Source: Ewingella sp963519305
GTDB taxonomy: Bacteria > Pseudomonadota > Gammaproteobacteria > Enterobacterales > Enterobacteriaceae
DNA length: 64,000 nt
Reading direction: 5' to 3'
Assembly: GCA_963519305.1 (NCBI GenBank)
Contig: CAUQMS010000002.1
Coordinates: 124,001-188,000, forward strand
Below the pieces are notes generated by a model that was not told the origin of the DNA, searched no databases, and worked only from the letters and a program-made list of their open reading frames with translations. Positions 1 to 8,469 of this stretch are shown one piece after another. Numbering within the stretch: position 1 is the stretch's first letter; every line of letters starts with the position of its first letter. The position numbers and the translations under genes were made by a program.

Positions 1-235
1 CCGGCATCGGGCGCAGACGCATCAGTTTTTCGAGGAAATCCAGACCGTCCATGCGCGGCATTTCGACGTCCAGCGTCAGCACTTGCGGGTTGAATTTCTT
101 AATCAGGTCGCGCGCAACCAGCGGATCCGGCGCGGTGGCGACCATTTCCATGTCGGGATGGCTGTTGATAATCTCGGTCATCAGCTGGCGCATCAGCGCC
201 GAGTCATCGACACTCAACACTCTGATTTTATTCAT
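1..235 (-). CDS. cheB: Chemotaxis response regulator / protein-glutamate methylesterase CheB (5' part only)
   Basis: The visible 78 codons are the N-terminal receiver domain of CheB; the rest, including the methylesterase domain, lies left of the window. The protein starts MNKIRVLSVDDSALMRQLM, with the acidic pair and phospho-acceptor region of a CheY-like fold. CheB removes methyl groups from chemoreceptors and deamidates them, and is activated by CheA phosphorylation. Its ATG overlaps the cheR stop codon by one base (TAATG), so the two are translationally coupled. The position directly after cheR supports the call. Confidence 0.95.
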   Translation of the reverse strand, partial: MNKIRVLSVDDSALMRQLMTEIINSHPDMEMVATAPDPLVARDLIKKFNPQVLTLDVEMPRMDGLDFLEKLMRLRPMP

Positions 236-1107
236 TACCTCTCCTTGGCGAGGCCGTAAACTGTTTGGCCTCGCAAATAAAATTCCCGGCTGATCTGACT
301 GAAGTTCTCGGAATGCCCCGCAAACATCAGGCCGCCCGGTTTAAGTAACGGAACAAATCGGCGTAAAATGGCTTCCTGCGTCTCTTTGTCAAAGTAGATC
401 ATCACGTTACGGCAGAAAATGGCGTCAAAGGGGCCGTTGAGTTGCCACTGGCTTGCCAACAGATTGAGCTGCTGGAAAGCCACCATTTGCGCCAGTTCCG
501 GGCGGATACGCACCAGACCACTGTGCGGACCGGTGCCCTTGAAAAAGAATTTCTGCATTTGCTGCGCGCTCAGCGTGCGCAACTCTTCCTGACGGTAAAC
601 ACCGGAAGTCGCCTTTTCCAACACCTGCGTATCGATGTCACTGGCCTGAATTCTGCAGGTCGCCATGCGTGGCCCGAGAGCTTCACTCAGCGTCATCGCG
701 ATGGAATAGGGCTCTTCTCCGGTGGAGGCCGCCGTACTCCATACGCTGTAATTATTCGGGCGTGAACGGGCGTGTTCAGCCAGAATCGGGAAGTGGTGTG
801 CTTCGCGAAAAAACGCCGTCAGATTGGTGGTCAGCGCATTGATAAACGCCTGCCATTCCGCACTGTTGGCATCACTTTCCAGCATCACCAGATACTGCCC
901 GAAATCATTGATCCCTAATAACCGCAGGCGACGCACCAGACGGTTATAAACCATCTCCCTTTTATGGTTTGCCAGCACAATACCGGCACGTTGATAAATC
1001 AGTTCACTGATGCGGCGGAAATGGGTATCCGACAGCGGTAAACGCTGGATCATCTGCGCCATAATCGACGCAGTGTCGGCACTCTGACTTGGATTAGGAG
1101 CACTCAT
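235..1107 (-). CDS. cheR: Chemotaxis protein methyltransferase CheR
   Basis: The 290-residue protein is close to the enterobacterial CheR length. It uses S-adenosylmethionine to methylate glutamates on the cytoplasmic part of chemoreceptors and opposes CheB. The CheR signatures NLTAFFRE (about residues 95-102) and STAASTGEEPYS (124-135, the SAM-binding loop) are intact. An N-terminal helical receptor-binding domain precedes the Rossmann-like catalytic domain. The start is supported by AAGGAG about eight bases upstream of the ATG. It lies 118 bases after the tar stop and overlaps cheB by one base, so it belongs to the tar-cheR-cheB transcription unit. Confidence 0.97.
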   Translation of the reverse strand: MSAPNPSQSADTASIMAQMIQRLPLSDTHFRRISELIYQRAGIVLANHKREMVYNRLVRRLRLLGINDFGQYLVMLESDANSAEWQAFINALTTNLTAFFREAHHFPILAEHARSRPNNYSVWSTAASTGEEPYSIAMTLSEALGPRMATCRIQASDIDTQVLEKATSGVYRQEELRTLSAQQMQKFFFKGTGPHSGLVRIRPELAQMVAFQQLNLLASQWQLNGPFDAIFCRNVMIYFDKETQEAILRRFVPLLKPGGLMFAGHSENFSQISREFYLRGQTVYGLAKER

Positions 1108-1177
1108 ACGGCGGACTCCTTAAACGGACAGACTCTGTTGTTGTTACCCAATTGGCTTTCTTCCTTCACTGACTCAC

Positions 1178-1198
1178 CAGAGGCAGAAACTGCCTCTG
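1178..1198. other. Inverted repeat between tar and cheR
   Basis: Nine bases (CAGAGGCAG) are followed by a 3-base loop and their exact complement. The hairpin lies between the tar stop and the cheR start. There is no run of T after it on the minus strand, so it is more likely an mRNA-stabilising or processing hairpin than an intrinsic terminator. Confidence 0.5.
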
Positions 1199-1225
1199 TC
1201 ATACCGTTTTTGCTCATTGCACCGA

Positions 1226-2902
1226 TCAGAATGTTTCCCAGTTCTCCGTCATGTTGCTTTCTGCCGGACGTGTCCCCGACAGATTAGGGCTCAGTAATGG
1301 CGCACGCGCTGAACCTGAGCCAGGGCGCACCACGTTGACCTGATGTTTACCGAGAGTAAATACCGCGACCGATTGCGTCAGCAAACTGGCCTGTTCTTCC
1401 AGCGCAGCGGAGGCAGAAGCAGACTCTTCCACCAGCGAGGCGTTCTGCTGGGTGACGCGGTCCATTTCAGTGATGGCCTGCGCAACCTGCTCGATACCGC
1501 GGCTCTGCTCGTCAGAAGCGGAGGTGATTTCACCCATGATGTCTGTCACGCGGGTGACCGCGCTGACCATATCACTCATGGTTTCACCGGCGCTTTCGGC
1601 CAGAACGGAACCGGTATTGATACGGCTTACGGAGTCATCGATCAGGCCTTTGATCTCTTTCGCAGCCTGGGCACTGCGCTGTGCCAGACTGCGCACTTCT
1701 CCCGCCACCACGGCAAAACCACGTCCCTGCTCACCGGCACGGGCAGCTTCTACCGCAGCGTTAAGTGCCAGAATATTGGTCTGGAAGGCAATGCCGTCGA
1801 TAACGCCGGTGATGTCGGTAATTTTCTTCGAGCTGGCGGCGATATCGCTCATGGTCTGCACCACGTTTGACACCACTTTTCCGCCCTTCTGTGCCGTTTC
1901 AGACGCACTCAGCGCCAGCTGACTGGCCTGACGGGCGTTTTCGGCGTTCTGTTTCACGGTCGCGGTCAGCTGTTCCATGCTGGCGGCGGTCTCTTCCAGA
2001 GAAGAAGCCTGCTGCTCGGTGCGTGATGAAAGGTCGTTATTACCCGCAGAGATTTCACTCGCGCCGCTGTAAATCGCGTCGGCCCCCTGACGGACACCTG
2101 AAACGGTGCGGATCAGTTCGTCCTGCATATCGCGCAGACTTTCCGCCAGCTGGCCGATTTCGTTACGGCTGGAGACGGTGATCTCCTGCGTCAGGTCGCC
2201 ACGGGCGATGTGGCGGATGTTCTCAACCAGTGAACGCAACGGATGAACCAGAATACGTTGCACGCCAAGCCAGGCCAGTGCGATGAACAGAATCAGAATC
2301 ACCAGAATCACACCCAGCACCCACACAGCGTGTGTGAAGGAGTTTTCGCTGACGTGAACCGCAACGTTGTACAGCTGATCGTTCTGATTAATGTAATTCA
2401 CGAAGGCTTTTTCGAATCCGTCCTGATATTTCTGGGTCGGTTGCTCGAAGAAGTCATTGATACGCCCAATGCCGATCAGGTTAATCAGCTCGCTCAGCGC
2501 GCCATTCAATACTTCGTATTGTTTTTTAACGTCTGCCGCATACGCCGGATTCTGGCTGGCATCAGCAGGAATTTTCAGGTAATTGGCGTAGTGTTCCGCA
2601 GCCACCTTCAGATCTTTCTGCGCGACTTCGGTCAGTTCTTTTACGGTCGTCCCGCTGCCCATCTGATTGGCATCGAGCATGAAGCGGATACCCGCGCGGT
2701 TAAGCGTGTTACGGGTCTGCAACAGGTAAACCCAGCTGGCGTTCAGCTCGGCCTGTTGTAAGCGAATTTGTTGAGAGGTAGAGAAGTTGTCTTTATCGGT
2801 TTTCAGCGACTTGAAGAACAGTCCGCCAGAAATCAACTGTAAGGCACCGAATACCACCAGTAAGATCACGATAGCCGTGACCACTTTCATACGGTTAAAC
2901 AT
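1226..2902 (-). CDS. tar: Methyl-accepting chemotaxis protein, Tar/Tsr type
   Basis: This is a 558-residue inner-membrane chemoreceptor. TM1 is at about 7-30, the periplasmic four-helix bundle at about 34-190, TM2 at about 191-213, HAMP at about 214-267, followed by the cytoplasmic signalling hairpin with its conserved tip near residues 375-405. Arg64, Arg69 and Arg73 match the amino-acid ligand residues of Tar and Tsr, and an FFEQPTQ segment at 151-157 matches the other half of the site. An aspartate- or serine-type ligand is therefore likely; which one cannot be settled here. The C-terminus is NWETF, the CheR/CheB docking pentapeptide, marking a high-abundance receptor. AAGGA five bases before the ATG supports the start. 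It has its own sigma-28 promoter at 2938-2964 and is followed by cheR and cheB; no tap gene is present. Confidence 0.93.
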   Translation of the reverse strand: MFNRMKVVTAIVILLVVFGALQLISGGLFFKSLKTDKDNFSTSQQIRLQQAELNASWVYLLQTRNTLNRAGIRFMLDANQMGSGTTVKELTEVAQKDLKVAAEHYANYLKIPADASQNPAYAADVKKQYEVLNGALSELINLIGIGRINDFFEQPTQKYQDGFEKAFVNYINQNDQLYNVAVHVSENSFTHAVWVLGVILVILILFIALAWLGVQRILVHPLRSLVENIRHIARGDLTQEITVSSRNEIGQLAESLRDMQDELIRTVSGVRQGADAIYSGASEISAGNNDLSSRTEQQASSLEETAASMEQLTATVKQNAENARQASQLALSASETAQKGGKVVSNVVQTMSDIAASSKKITDITGVIDGIAFQTNILALNAAVEAARAGEQGRGFAVVAGEVRSLAQRSAQAAKEIKGLIDDSVSRINTGSVLAESAGETMSDMVSAVTRVTDIMGEITSASDEQSRGIEQVAQAITEMDRVTQQNASLVEESASASAALEEQASLLTQSVAVFTLGKHQVNVVRPGSGSARAPLLSPNLSGTRPAESNMTENWETF

Positions 2903-2937
2903 GTTGTTCCTTTATTAATGTGATTCATCTAGAAGGG

Positions 2938-2964
2938 TTATCGGCAGGGGGAGTGAGAACTTCA
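2938..2964 (-). promoter_or_regulatory. Sigma-28 (FliA) promoter for tar-cheR-cheB
   Basis: On the minus strand TGAAGTTC is followed by 11 bases and then GCCGATAA. The known FliA consensus is TAAAGTTT, 11 bases, GCCGATAA. The -10 octamer is perfect, the -35 matches six of eight positions and the spacing is exact. The tar ATG lies about 36 bases downstream. This makes tar a class III flagellar gene with its own start, independent of the upstream mot-che operon. Confidence 0.88.
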
Positions 2965-2965
2965 T

Positions 2966-3629
2966 ACCGCTTTTGAAAAAGCGGTGGAAAACTTTGGTTC
3001 AGCTTTGGGAAAGCTGGCAAAAGACCTTGGGCCGCAGCCCAAATACGCTTTTAAATTCAACTTCAAGGTCAAGACCTTGGGCTGCCGCCCAAACTGGCCT
3101 TAAGGCCCGCAGTCGCTCGGGCCTTAAGAATCCGAGCTTTTTTAACTGCGCGCTATCGCTGAATCGGGATGGCCGTGTTTCAGGTATCTCAGCGATAGCC
3201 GCAAAATGTCAGCCCTAGCGGGCTTCCCGGCTGCGGGTTTGAGCCAACGGTAAAGACGTTGTCTCGCCACCGACTTGCCGGTGACATTTTTGAACGCGGC
3301 CGAAGCTTCTTTAAATTCAAAACCAGCACGATGCTTGTCTTTAAAAATGTCGAGGCCGCATTCAAAACGACGTCGAGTGAGAGGCGCAAAACCGCGAGTC
3401 TTTTTACGCGGGTTGAAGCCCGAAATGAGAGGACCGCGAAGCGGCGGAGTTTGCGGCTATAACATTGGTCCTTGAAACACGGCCATTGTGACCTGCGCAG
3501 CTGCTGTTTTTGAAGAGCTCGGAGTCCAGAGGGCCGAGCGACTGCGGCCCTCTGGTCGGTGTGGGCCGACGCCCACGGTTTTGAAGTTGAAGTTGAATTT
3601 AAAAGCGGGTTTGGGCGGCAGCCTACTGG
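2966..3629. repeat. Hairpin-rich interspersed repeat, copy 1 (about 660 bp)
   Basis: This fills the non-coding gap between tar and cheW. A 21-base segment at 3046-3066 is the exact reverse complement of 3587-3607, and the similarity extends imperfectly to about 3029 and 3624. Inside are many perfect hairpins: 3100-3109 with 3118-3127, 3526-3535 with 3546-3555, 3561-3566 with 3571-3576, and a long-range 12-bp pairing of 3171-3182 with 3473-3484. Shared blocks such as ATCGGGATGGCCGTGTTTCA, GATAGCCGCAAAATGTC and GTGGGCCGACGCCCAC recur in the same order at 45117-45695. Short reading frames here (for example 3259-3462 and 3488-3871) look like chance. I do not recognise it as REP, BIME or ERIC. Confidence 0.85.
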
Positions 3630-3635
3630 TGAAAG

Positions 3636-4133
3636 TCAGACTTTCGCCACACTCTCAATCAGCTCCATTTCTTCGCTGCTCAGCAACTTCTCGATATCGA
3701 CCAGGATCAGCATACGGTCGCCCAGTGAGCCGAGGCCGGTCAGGTATTCGGTGGATAACGTCACGGCGAATTCCGGCGCCGGGCGGATCTGTTCCTGGGT
3801 CAGTGACAGGACATCGGAGACGCCGTCAACCACGATGCCGACCACGCGGTTTTCAAAATTCAGCACAATAACCACGGTGTTTTCGTTGTAGACCACATTC
3901 TTCTGGGCGAATTTCACTCGCAAATCGATGATCGGCACAATCACACCGCGCAGGTTGGTGACGCCTTTGATAAAAGCTGGGGTATTGGCAATCCGGGTGA
4001 CCTGATCATAACCACGGATCTCCTGCACTTTCAGGATATCAATGCCATATTCTTCGTCGCCCAGTGTAAAAATCAGGAATTCCTGTCCTACGGTTTCACC
4101 CGCCATTTTCGCCACGGTTGCAAGTCCTGCCAT
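3636..4133 (-). CDS. cheW: Chemotaxis coupling protein CheW
   Basis: The 165-residue protein is a single CheW domain almost identical to the enterobacterial protein (for example GQEFLIFTLGDEEYGIDILK followed by VQEIRGYDQVTRIANTPAF). It bridges chemoreceptors and the kinase CheA in the polar signalling array. I chose the ATG at 4133 over an in-frame GTG at 4142 because the AAGG sequence lies nine bases upstream of the ATG and would touch the GTG, and because the start MAGLATVAKMAGE aligns with known CheW. It lies 78 bases after cheA. The repeat at 2966-3629 begins directly after its stop. Confidence 0.96.
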   Translation of the reverse strand: MAGLATVAKMAGETVGQEFLIFTLGDEEYGIDILKVQEIRGYDQVTRIANTPAFIKGVTNLRGVIVPIIDLRVKFAQKNVVYNENTVVIVLNFENRVVGIVVDGVSDVLSLTQEQIRPAPEFAVTLSTEYLTGLGSLGDRMLILVDIEKLLSSEEMELIESVAKV

Positions 4134-4211
4134 GTTGTTCACCCTTCAATCGGTCGGATAGTGTTTTGCCTCACCGATAACGTCAGTGAGGCTATCTCTG
4201 AGATTATTTTA

Positions 4212-6227
4212 TTACGCCGCCGTCGCATCCACTGCGCGTTTATCGCGGTTCAGCGCCTGCAGGGCCGACACATCGACAATCAGCGCCACGCTGCCGTCAC
4301 CCAAAATGGTTGCGGCGGAAATACCCGGCACTTTTCGGTAGTTACTTTCAAGGTTTTTCACTACTACCTGATGCTGACCAATCAGCTGATCCACCAGCAA
4401 GGCGTAGCGGCGTCCGGCACTTTGCAGGATAACCACAATCCCCTGCGTCGCTTCCGTCTTGGCTTCGGTCACATCAAAAACGTTATAAAGTTCGACCAGC
4501 GGCAAATATTCGCCACGCACCTGAAGGACGCGCTCGCCACCGGCCAGCGGATGCAAATCTTCAGCCAGCGGTTGCAGTGATTCCATTACCGCATTCAGCG
4601 GCAGGATAAACACCTCTTCGCCCACTTTGACCGACATACCATCCAGGATCGCCAGCGTCAGCGGCAGCAGGATACGGATAGTGGTGCCCTTGCCCTGCTG
4701 GGAGCGAATTTCAACGTGACCGCCCATCTCCTGAATATTTCGTTTCACCACGTCCATGCCGACACCGCGGCCAGAAACGTCGGTCACCTTCTCGGCGGTT
4801 GAGAAACCGGCCGCGAAAATCAACATGCCGACCTCTTCGTCGCTCATGTTCTCGCTGACATTCATGCCCTGCGACGCAGCTTTGGCGAGGATCTTCTCGC
4901 GGTTCAAACCGGCACCGTCATCGATGACTTCGATACAGATATTGCCGCCCTGATGTTCAGCTGACAGGGTCAGATTGCCGGTTGCCGGTTTGCCGTTGGC
5001 GATACGAACATCAGCCGTTTCAACGCCGTGATCGAGACTGTTACGCACCAGGTGCGTCAGCGGATCAATAATGCGTTCAATCAGGCTCTTATCCAGTTCG
5101 GTTGAACTGCCGAGCAGGGTCAGTTCAATTTGCTTATTCAGTTTACTGGCGAGATCGCGCACCAGACGCGGGAAGCGGCTGAAGACGAATTCCATCGGCA
5201 TCATACGAATCGACATCACCGATTCCTGCAGGTCACGGGCGTTACGCTCGAGCTGCCCCATACTGTTGAGCAGGTCACTGTGCGCAACAGGGTCCAGCAA
5301 GTCGGAACGCTGCGCCAACATTGACTGGGTGATCACCAGTTCGCCTACCAGGTTAATCAGCTGATCAACCTTCTCAACCGCAACACGAATACTGGTCGAT
5401 TCCGGCGCTTTCGGTGCACGCGCTTTTGGCGGAGCAGCATCAGGTACGGCGGTGAGAGCCGGCGCAGCGCGGGGGGCAACTTCGGCGGTTTTTGCCACAG
5501 GTGTGACAGCGGCCGTTTCTGCTTCTTCGTCCGGCGCATCATTGGCGGCGCTGCGGCTAAAGCTTATCTGCTCCGGTTCAATCACAAAGCACAGCACCGC
5601 GCTGATATCATCTTCGCTCAGCGTGGTGATGAGCGTAGCTTCGACGCTGTCCGGCGTCTGCAGCGGGTCATGGACGTCGCCTAAGTTACCCAGTTCTTCG
5701 AGCATCAGCGGAATTTCCGCCTCTTTCAGCCCGGTAAGACAAATTCGCATTCCGCCACTGGCAGCCGGTGCGGCAGCACTGAGGGACGGTGCGTCAGACA
5801 CCACGTGGAGATCGGCTGCCGGTGCGCCCTGCTGCTGCACTTCCAGCGCGAGCTGTCGCAAGGCGGCACAGATGTATTCAAAACTCTCGGCATCGGGATC
5901 CCGGGTGGATTTATACGCGTCCAGTTGCTCCTGCATAATGTCTTTCGTTTCCAGAAACAGGTTAATAATGTCGGTACTCAGGCTCATTTCTGCGCGTCGT
6001 GCACCGTCAAGCAGGTTTTCAAGTAAATGGGTGGTTTCCTGCAAAACCGAGAATCCAAACGTCGCGGCCCCGCCTTTTATCGAGTGCGCTGCGCGAAAGA
6101 TCGCGTTGAGCTGCTCGATGTCAGGTGCCAGCGGGTCGAGTAACAGCAGATGCTGCTCCATGTCCGCCAGCAGTTCATCTGCTTCATCGAAAAACGTTTG
6201 GTAAAAATCACTAATATCCATGCTCAC
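4212..6227 (-). CDS. cheA: Chemotaxis sensor histidine kinase CheA
   Basis: The 671-residue protein is slightly longer than the roughly 650 residues usual in enterobacteria. Domain order: HPt domain with phospho-acceptor His48 in AAHSIKGGA, CheY/CheB-binding P2 domain, Ala/Pro-rich linker (about residues 240-275), dimerisation helices, HATPase domain with N box HLVRNSLDHGVE and DDGAGL, and a C-terminal CheW-like domain. It autophosphorylates in response to receptors and passes phosphate to CheY and CheB. The start is GTG, with the sequence MSMDISDFYQTFF matching the known GTG-started CheA and AGAGGTGA upstream. It begins four bases after motB. The extra length lies mainly in the P2 region and linker. 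Confidence 0.97.
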   Translation of the reverse strand: MSMDISDFYQTFFDEADELLADMEQHLLLLDPLAPDIEQLNAIFRAAHSIKGGAATFGFSVLQETTHLLENLLDGARRAEMSLSTDIINLFLETKDIMQEQLDAYKSTRDPDAESFEYICAALRQLALEVQQQGAPAADLHVVSDAPSLSAAAPAASGGMRICLTGLKEAEIPLMLEELGNLGDVHDPLQTPDSVEATLITTLSEDDISAVLCFVIEPEQISFSRSAANDAPDEEAETAAVTPVAKTAEVAPRAAPALTAVPDAAPPKARAPKAPESTSIRVAVEKVDQLINLVGELVITQSMLAQRSDLLDPVAHSDLLNSMGQLERNARDLQESVMSIRMMPMEFVFSRFPRLVRDLASKLNKQIELTLLGSSTELDKSLIERIIDPLTHLVRNSLDHGVETADVRIANGKPATGNLTLSAEHQGGNICIEVIDDGAGLNREKILAKAASQGMNVSENMSDEEVGMLIFAAGFSTAEKVTDVSGRGVGMDVVKRNIQEMGGHVEIRSQQGKGTTIRILLPLTLAILDGMSVKVGEEVFILPLNAVMESLQPLAEDLHPLAGGERVLQVRGEYLPLVELYNVFDVTEAKTEATQGIVVILQSAGRRYALLVDQLIGQHQVVVKNLESNYRKVPGISAATILGDGSVALIVDVSALQALNRDKRAVDATAA

Positions 6228-6231
6228 GTGA

Positions 6232-7389
6232 TCACCTCTGCTGTGAATCGCGGCTTGTCGATGAAGCCGGTTGCGCCGTAACGTCAGCGGCGGCAGGAAT
6301 TGCCGTCGTCGGTCTGTCTGGCGCGGAAGTAACGACCGGGTTCAGCGTCTCACTCTTCGGTTGTTGTAATTCTGTTGTGGGTAAAGGCTGTGCAGGCACT
6401 GACGTAGTGGGCACCGGCTCTTTAGAAGTCAGATGCGGAGTCAGTGCAGGCGAAGATTTAGCATCCGGCGCATCAGGCACCGCAGGCGCTGCATTGGCAT
6501 TACCCGGCAGCATTTTTTGCAGCTCACCGGCGTCGCTGATATTGATGGCTTCACCTTCGCTGTTTTCACGCTCAATCGCCTGTTCGGCGTGTTTGTTCAG
6601 CACCAGAATGCTGATGCGGCGGTTTATAGCGTCCCCTGAAGGATGGTTTTTCAACTGCATGGTGGATCCCATACCCATCACCCGCAGCACTTTGCCTTCA
6701 CTCAGCCCACCGGAGATCATTTCACGGCGCGAGGCGTTGGCCCGATCTGCCGATAGTTCCCAGTTGCTGTAACCGCGTTCGCCCATGGCATACGGCATAT
6801 CATCGGTGTGACCGGCCAGGCTTATCTTGTTCGGAAAGTCATCCAGAACCGGCGCAATCGCGCGCAGGATATAGCGCATGTACGGCTCTACCGTCGCGCT
6901 GCCGAGCTGAAACATCGGGCGGTTCTGGCTGTCAATAATCTGGATTCGCAACCCTTCTTCGGTCAGGTTGATCATCAAATGCGGGCGCAAATCCTTCAGC
7001 CGCGGGTCTGAAATCAGCATCTCTTCCAGTTTTTCCTGCAGGCGCCGCAGGTCACCGGTTTCACGCATGTCGCCCTGAGACTGAATCATTTTGTGCACTT
7101 CGCCGTCTTGTTGCAGTGGATCCTCGCCACCGCCGGGGATCGGGCTGGTGGCATCACTGCTGCGCGGACCATTGGTAATCGCCACCGACAGCGGGGTACG
7201 GAAATACTCGGCAATTTGCACCAGCTCTTTCGGACTGGAGATAGAAATCAGCCACATCACCAGGAAAAACGCCATCATGGCTGTCATGAAGTCTGCATAT
7301 GCAATCTTCCACGACCCGCCGTGATGCCCGCCGCCGTGCTTGCCCCTTTTCTTTCGCACCACAACGATGGGATGACTCTGATGCTTCAT
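6232..7389 (-). CDS. motB: Flagellar motor stator protein MotB with long C-terminal tail
   Basis: MotB anchors the proton-driven stator to peptidoglycan. A short basic N-terminus is followed by one membrane helix (about residues 29-50) carrying the proton-binding Asp33 in YADFMTAMMAFF. The OmpA-like peptidoglycan-binding domain follows, with LAGHTDDMPYAMGERGYSNW and NRRISI. At 385 residues it is about 75 longer than E. coli MotB; the excess is a tail rich in Pro, Thr, Ser and Ala from about residue 296. The start overlaps the motA stop by four bases. The tail is in frame and continuous, with no sign of a frameshift. Confidence 0.95.
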   Translation of the reverse strand: MKHQSHPIVVVRKKRGKHGGGHHGGSWKIAYADFMTAMMAFFLVMWLISISSPKELVQIAEYFRTPLSVAITNGPRSSDATSPIPGGGEDPLQQDGEVHKMIQSQGDMRETGDLRRLQEKLEEMLISDPRLKDLRPHLMINLTEEGLRIQIIDSQNRPMFQLGSATVEPYMRYILRAIAPVLDDFPNKISLAGHTDDMPYAMGERGYSNWELSADRANASRREMISGGLSEGKVLRVMGMGSTMQLKNHPSGDAINRRISILVLNKHAEQAIERENSEGEAINISDAGELQKMLPGNANAAPAVPDAPDAKSSPALTPHLTSKEPVPTTSVPAQPLPTTELQQPKSETLNPVVTSAPDRPTTAIPAAADVTAQPASSTSRDSQQR

Positions 7390-8273
7390 ACTTTCTCTTC
7401 TTCCGTTTGCTTGTTAGGCGATTTGACCTGGCGAACATGTTCTTCCAGCTCAACGAAGGACGGACGTTCTGAGGTGTAGAGCGTCTTACGGCCAAACTCC
7501 ACCGCGATTTGCGGCGCATAGCCGTTCAGGCTGGAAAGTAGCGTCACTTTAATGCACTGCATCATCTTGGTATTTTCAGCACATTTCTGTCGCAATACCG
7601 ATGCCAGCGGAGAGACAAAACCGTAGGCCAGCAAAATACCGAGGAAGGTCCCGACCATCGCATGAGCAATCAGGGCGCCCAACTCTGCGGCTGGCCGGTC
7701 TGCGGCTGCCAGCGTATGCACGATCCCCATGACGGCTGCCACGATACCGAAAGCGGGCAGTGAATCTCCCACCAGCGCAAGGCTGTTGGCGGGCACTTCG
7801 CTCTCCTGCTCGTAGGTCTCGATCTCTTCGTCCATCAGGGCTTCGATTTCAAAGGCATTCATGTTGCCGCTGACCATCAGGCGCAGATAATCTGTTAAAA
7901 ATTCCACTAAATGTTTATCGGCAAGGATCCGCGGATAATTAGCGAAAATATCGCTCTCCTGAGGATTATCGATATCATTTTCCAGCGAGAGCATCCCCTG
8001 CTGACGGGATTTAGCCAGCAGCCGGTAAAGCAGCGCCATCAAATCCATATACAGGGCTTTGTTGTAACGGGAAGCCCGAAACAGTTTCGGCAGTGCACGC
8101 ATCGTCGATTTAATGGCTTTGCCGTTGTTACCGACCAGAAACGCACCAATACCCGCACCGGCGATGATCACCAGTTCTGCCGGTTGATATAACGCGCCCA
8201 TCTCGCCGCCGACCATCATGAAGCCGCCAAAGACTGAGCCCAGGACCACGATGTAACCTATTATCACTAGCAC
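7386..8273 (-). CDS. motA: Flagellar motor stator protein MotA
   Basis: The 295-residue protein equals the enterobacterial MotA length. It forms the proton channel of the stator with MotB and contacts the rotor protein FliG through its cytoplasmic loop. Four membrane helices are evident: two near the N-terminus and two around residues 170-225, containing the proline-rich GDSLPAFGIVAAVMG and GTFLGILLAYGFVSPL segments. The large cytoplasmic loop between helices 2 and 3 carries the charged residues that meet FliG. It overlaps motB by four bases and is the first gene of the motA-motB-cheA-cheW unit; flhC ends 196 bases upstream. No convincing FliA promoter was found in that gap. Confidence 0.96.
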   Translation of the reverse strand: MLVIIGYIVVLGSVFGGFMMVGGEMGALYQPAELVIIAGAGIGAFLVGNNGKAIKSTMRALPKLFRASRYNKALYMDLMALLYRLLAKSRQQGMLSLENDIDNPQESDIFANYPRILADKHLVEFLTDYLRLMVSGNMNAFEIEALMDEEIETYEQESEVPANSLALVGDSLPAFGIVAAVMGIVHTLAAADRPAAELGALIAHAMVGTFLGILLAYGFVSPLASVLRQKCAENTKMMQCIKVTLLSSLNGYAPQIAVEFGRKTLYTSERPSFVELEEHVRQVKSPNKQTEEEKV

Positions 8274-8403
8274 GATGATTCCTTAATTCCATGTGGCTTT
8301 TTTGGTATAGGGCAAGGCGGGTCAAACGCGAGGTGTGGTTGTTTTGTGCCAGATTGTCGCCAGAGTGGCGTCAGTGACAAACCAGAATGCTGAGGGAGGA
8401 GCT

Positions 8404-8429
8404 CAGGAGCGGCACTGCCGCCACTCCTG
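8404..8429. other. Inverted repeat between flhC and motA
   Basis: A ten-base-pair stem (CAGGAGCGGC with its complement allowing one G-U pair) encloses a six-base loop. No T run follows on the minus strand, so this is not a classical terminator. It could separate flhDC mRNA from the mot-che mRNA by processing. Confidence 0.45.
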
Positions 8430-8469
8430 GTCATCATTTCATATGAAATATAGTGCAGCCCACATCATC

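Noticed and set aside
3259..3475. Overlapping plus-strand frames of 66-67 codons inside repeat copy 1
   Set aside because: They lie in hairpin-rich repeat DNA in overlapping frames, with no ribosome-binding site or protein-like composition.
3488..3891. Plus-strand frames of 110 and 127 codons running from the repeat into cheW
   Set aside because: They are antisense to cheW and the frames are a by-product of its codon use.
5452..6204. 250-codon plus-strand frame
   Set aside because: It is antisense to cheA, is full of Ser/Ala runs and shows no family features.
8274..8469. Possible sigma-28 promoter upstream of motA
   Set aside because: The best match, GGCGACAA, lacks a matching -35 at 11-base spacing. 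The tar promoter at 2938-2964 matches far better.
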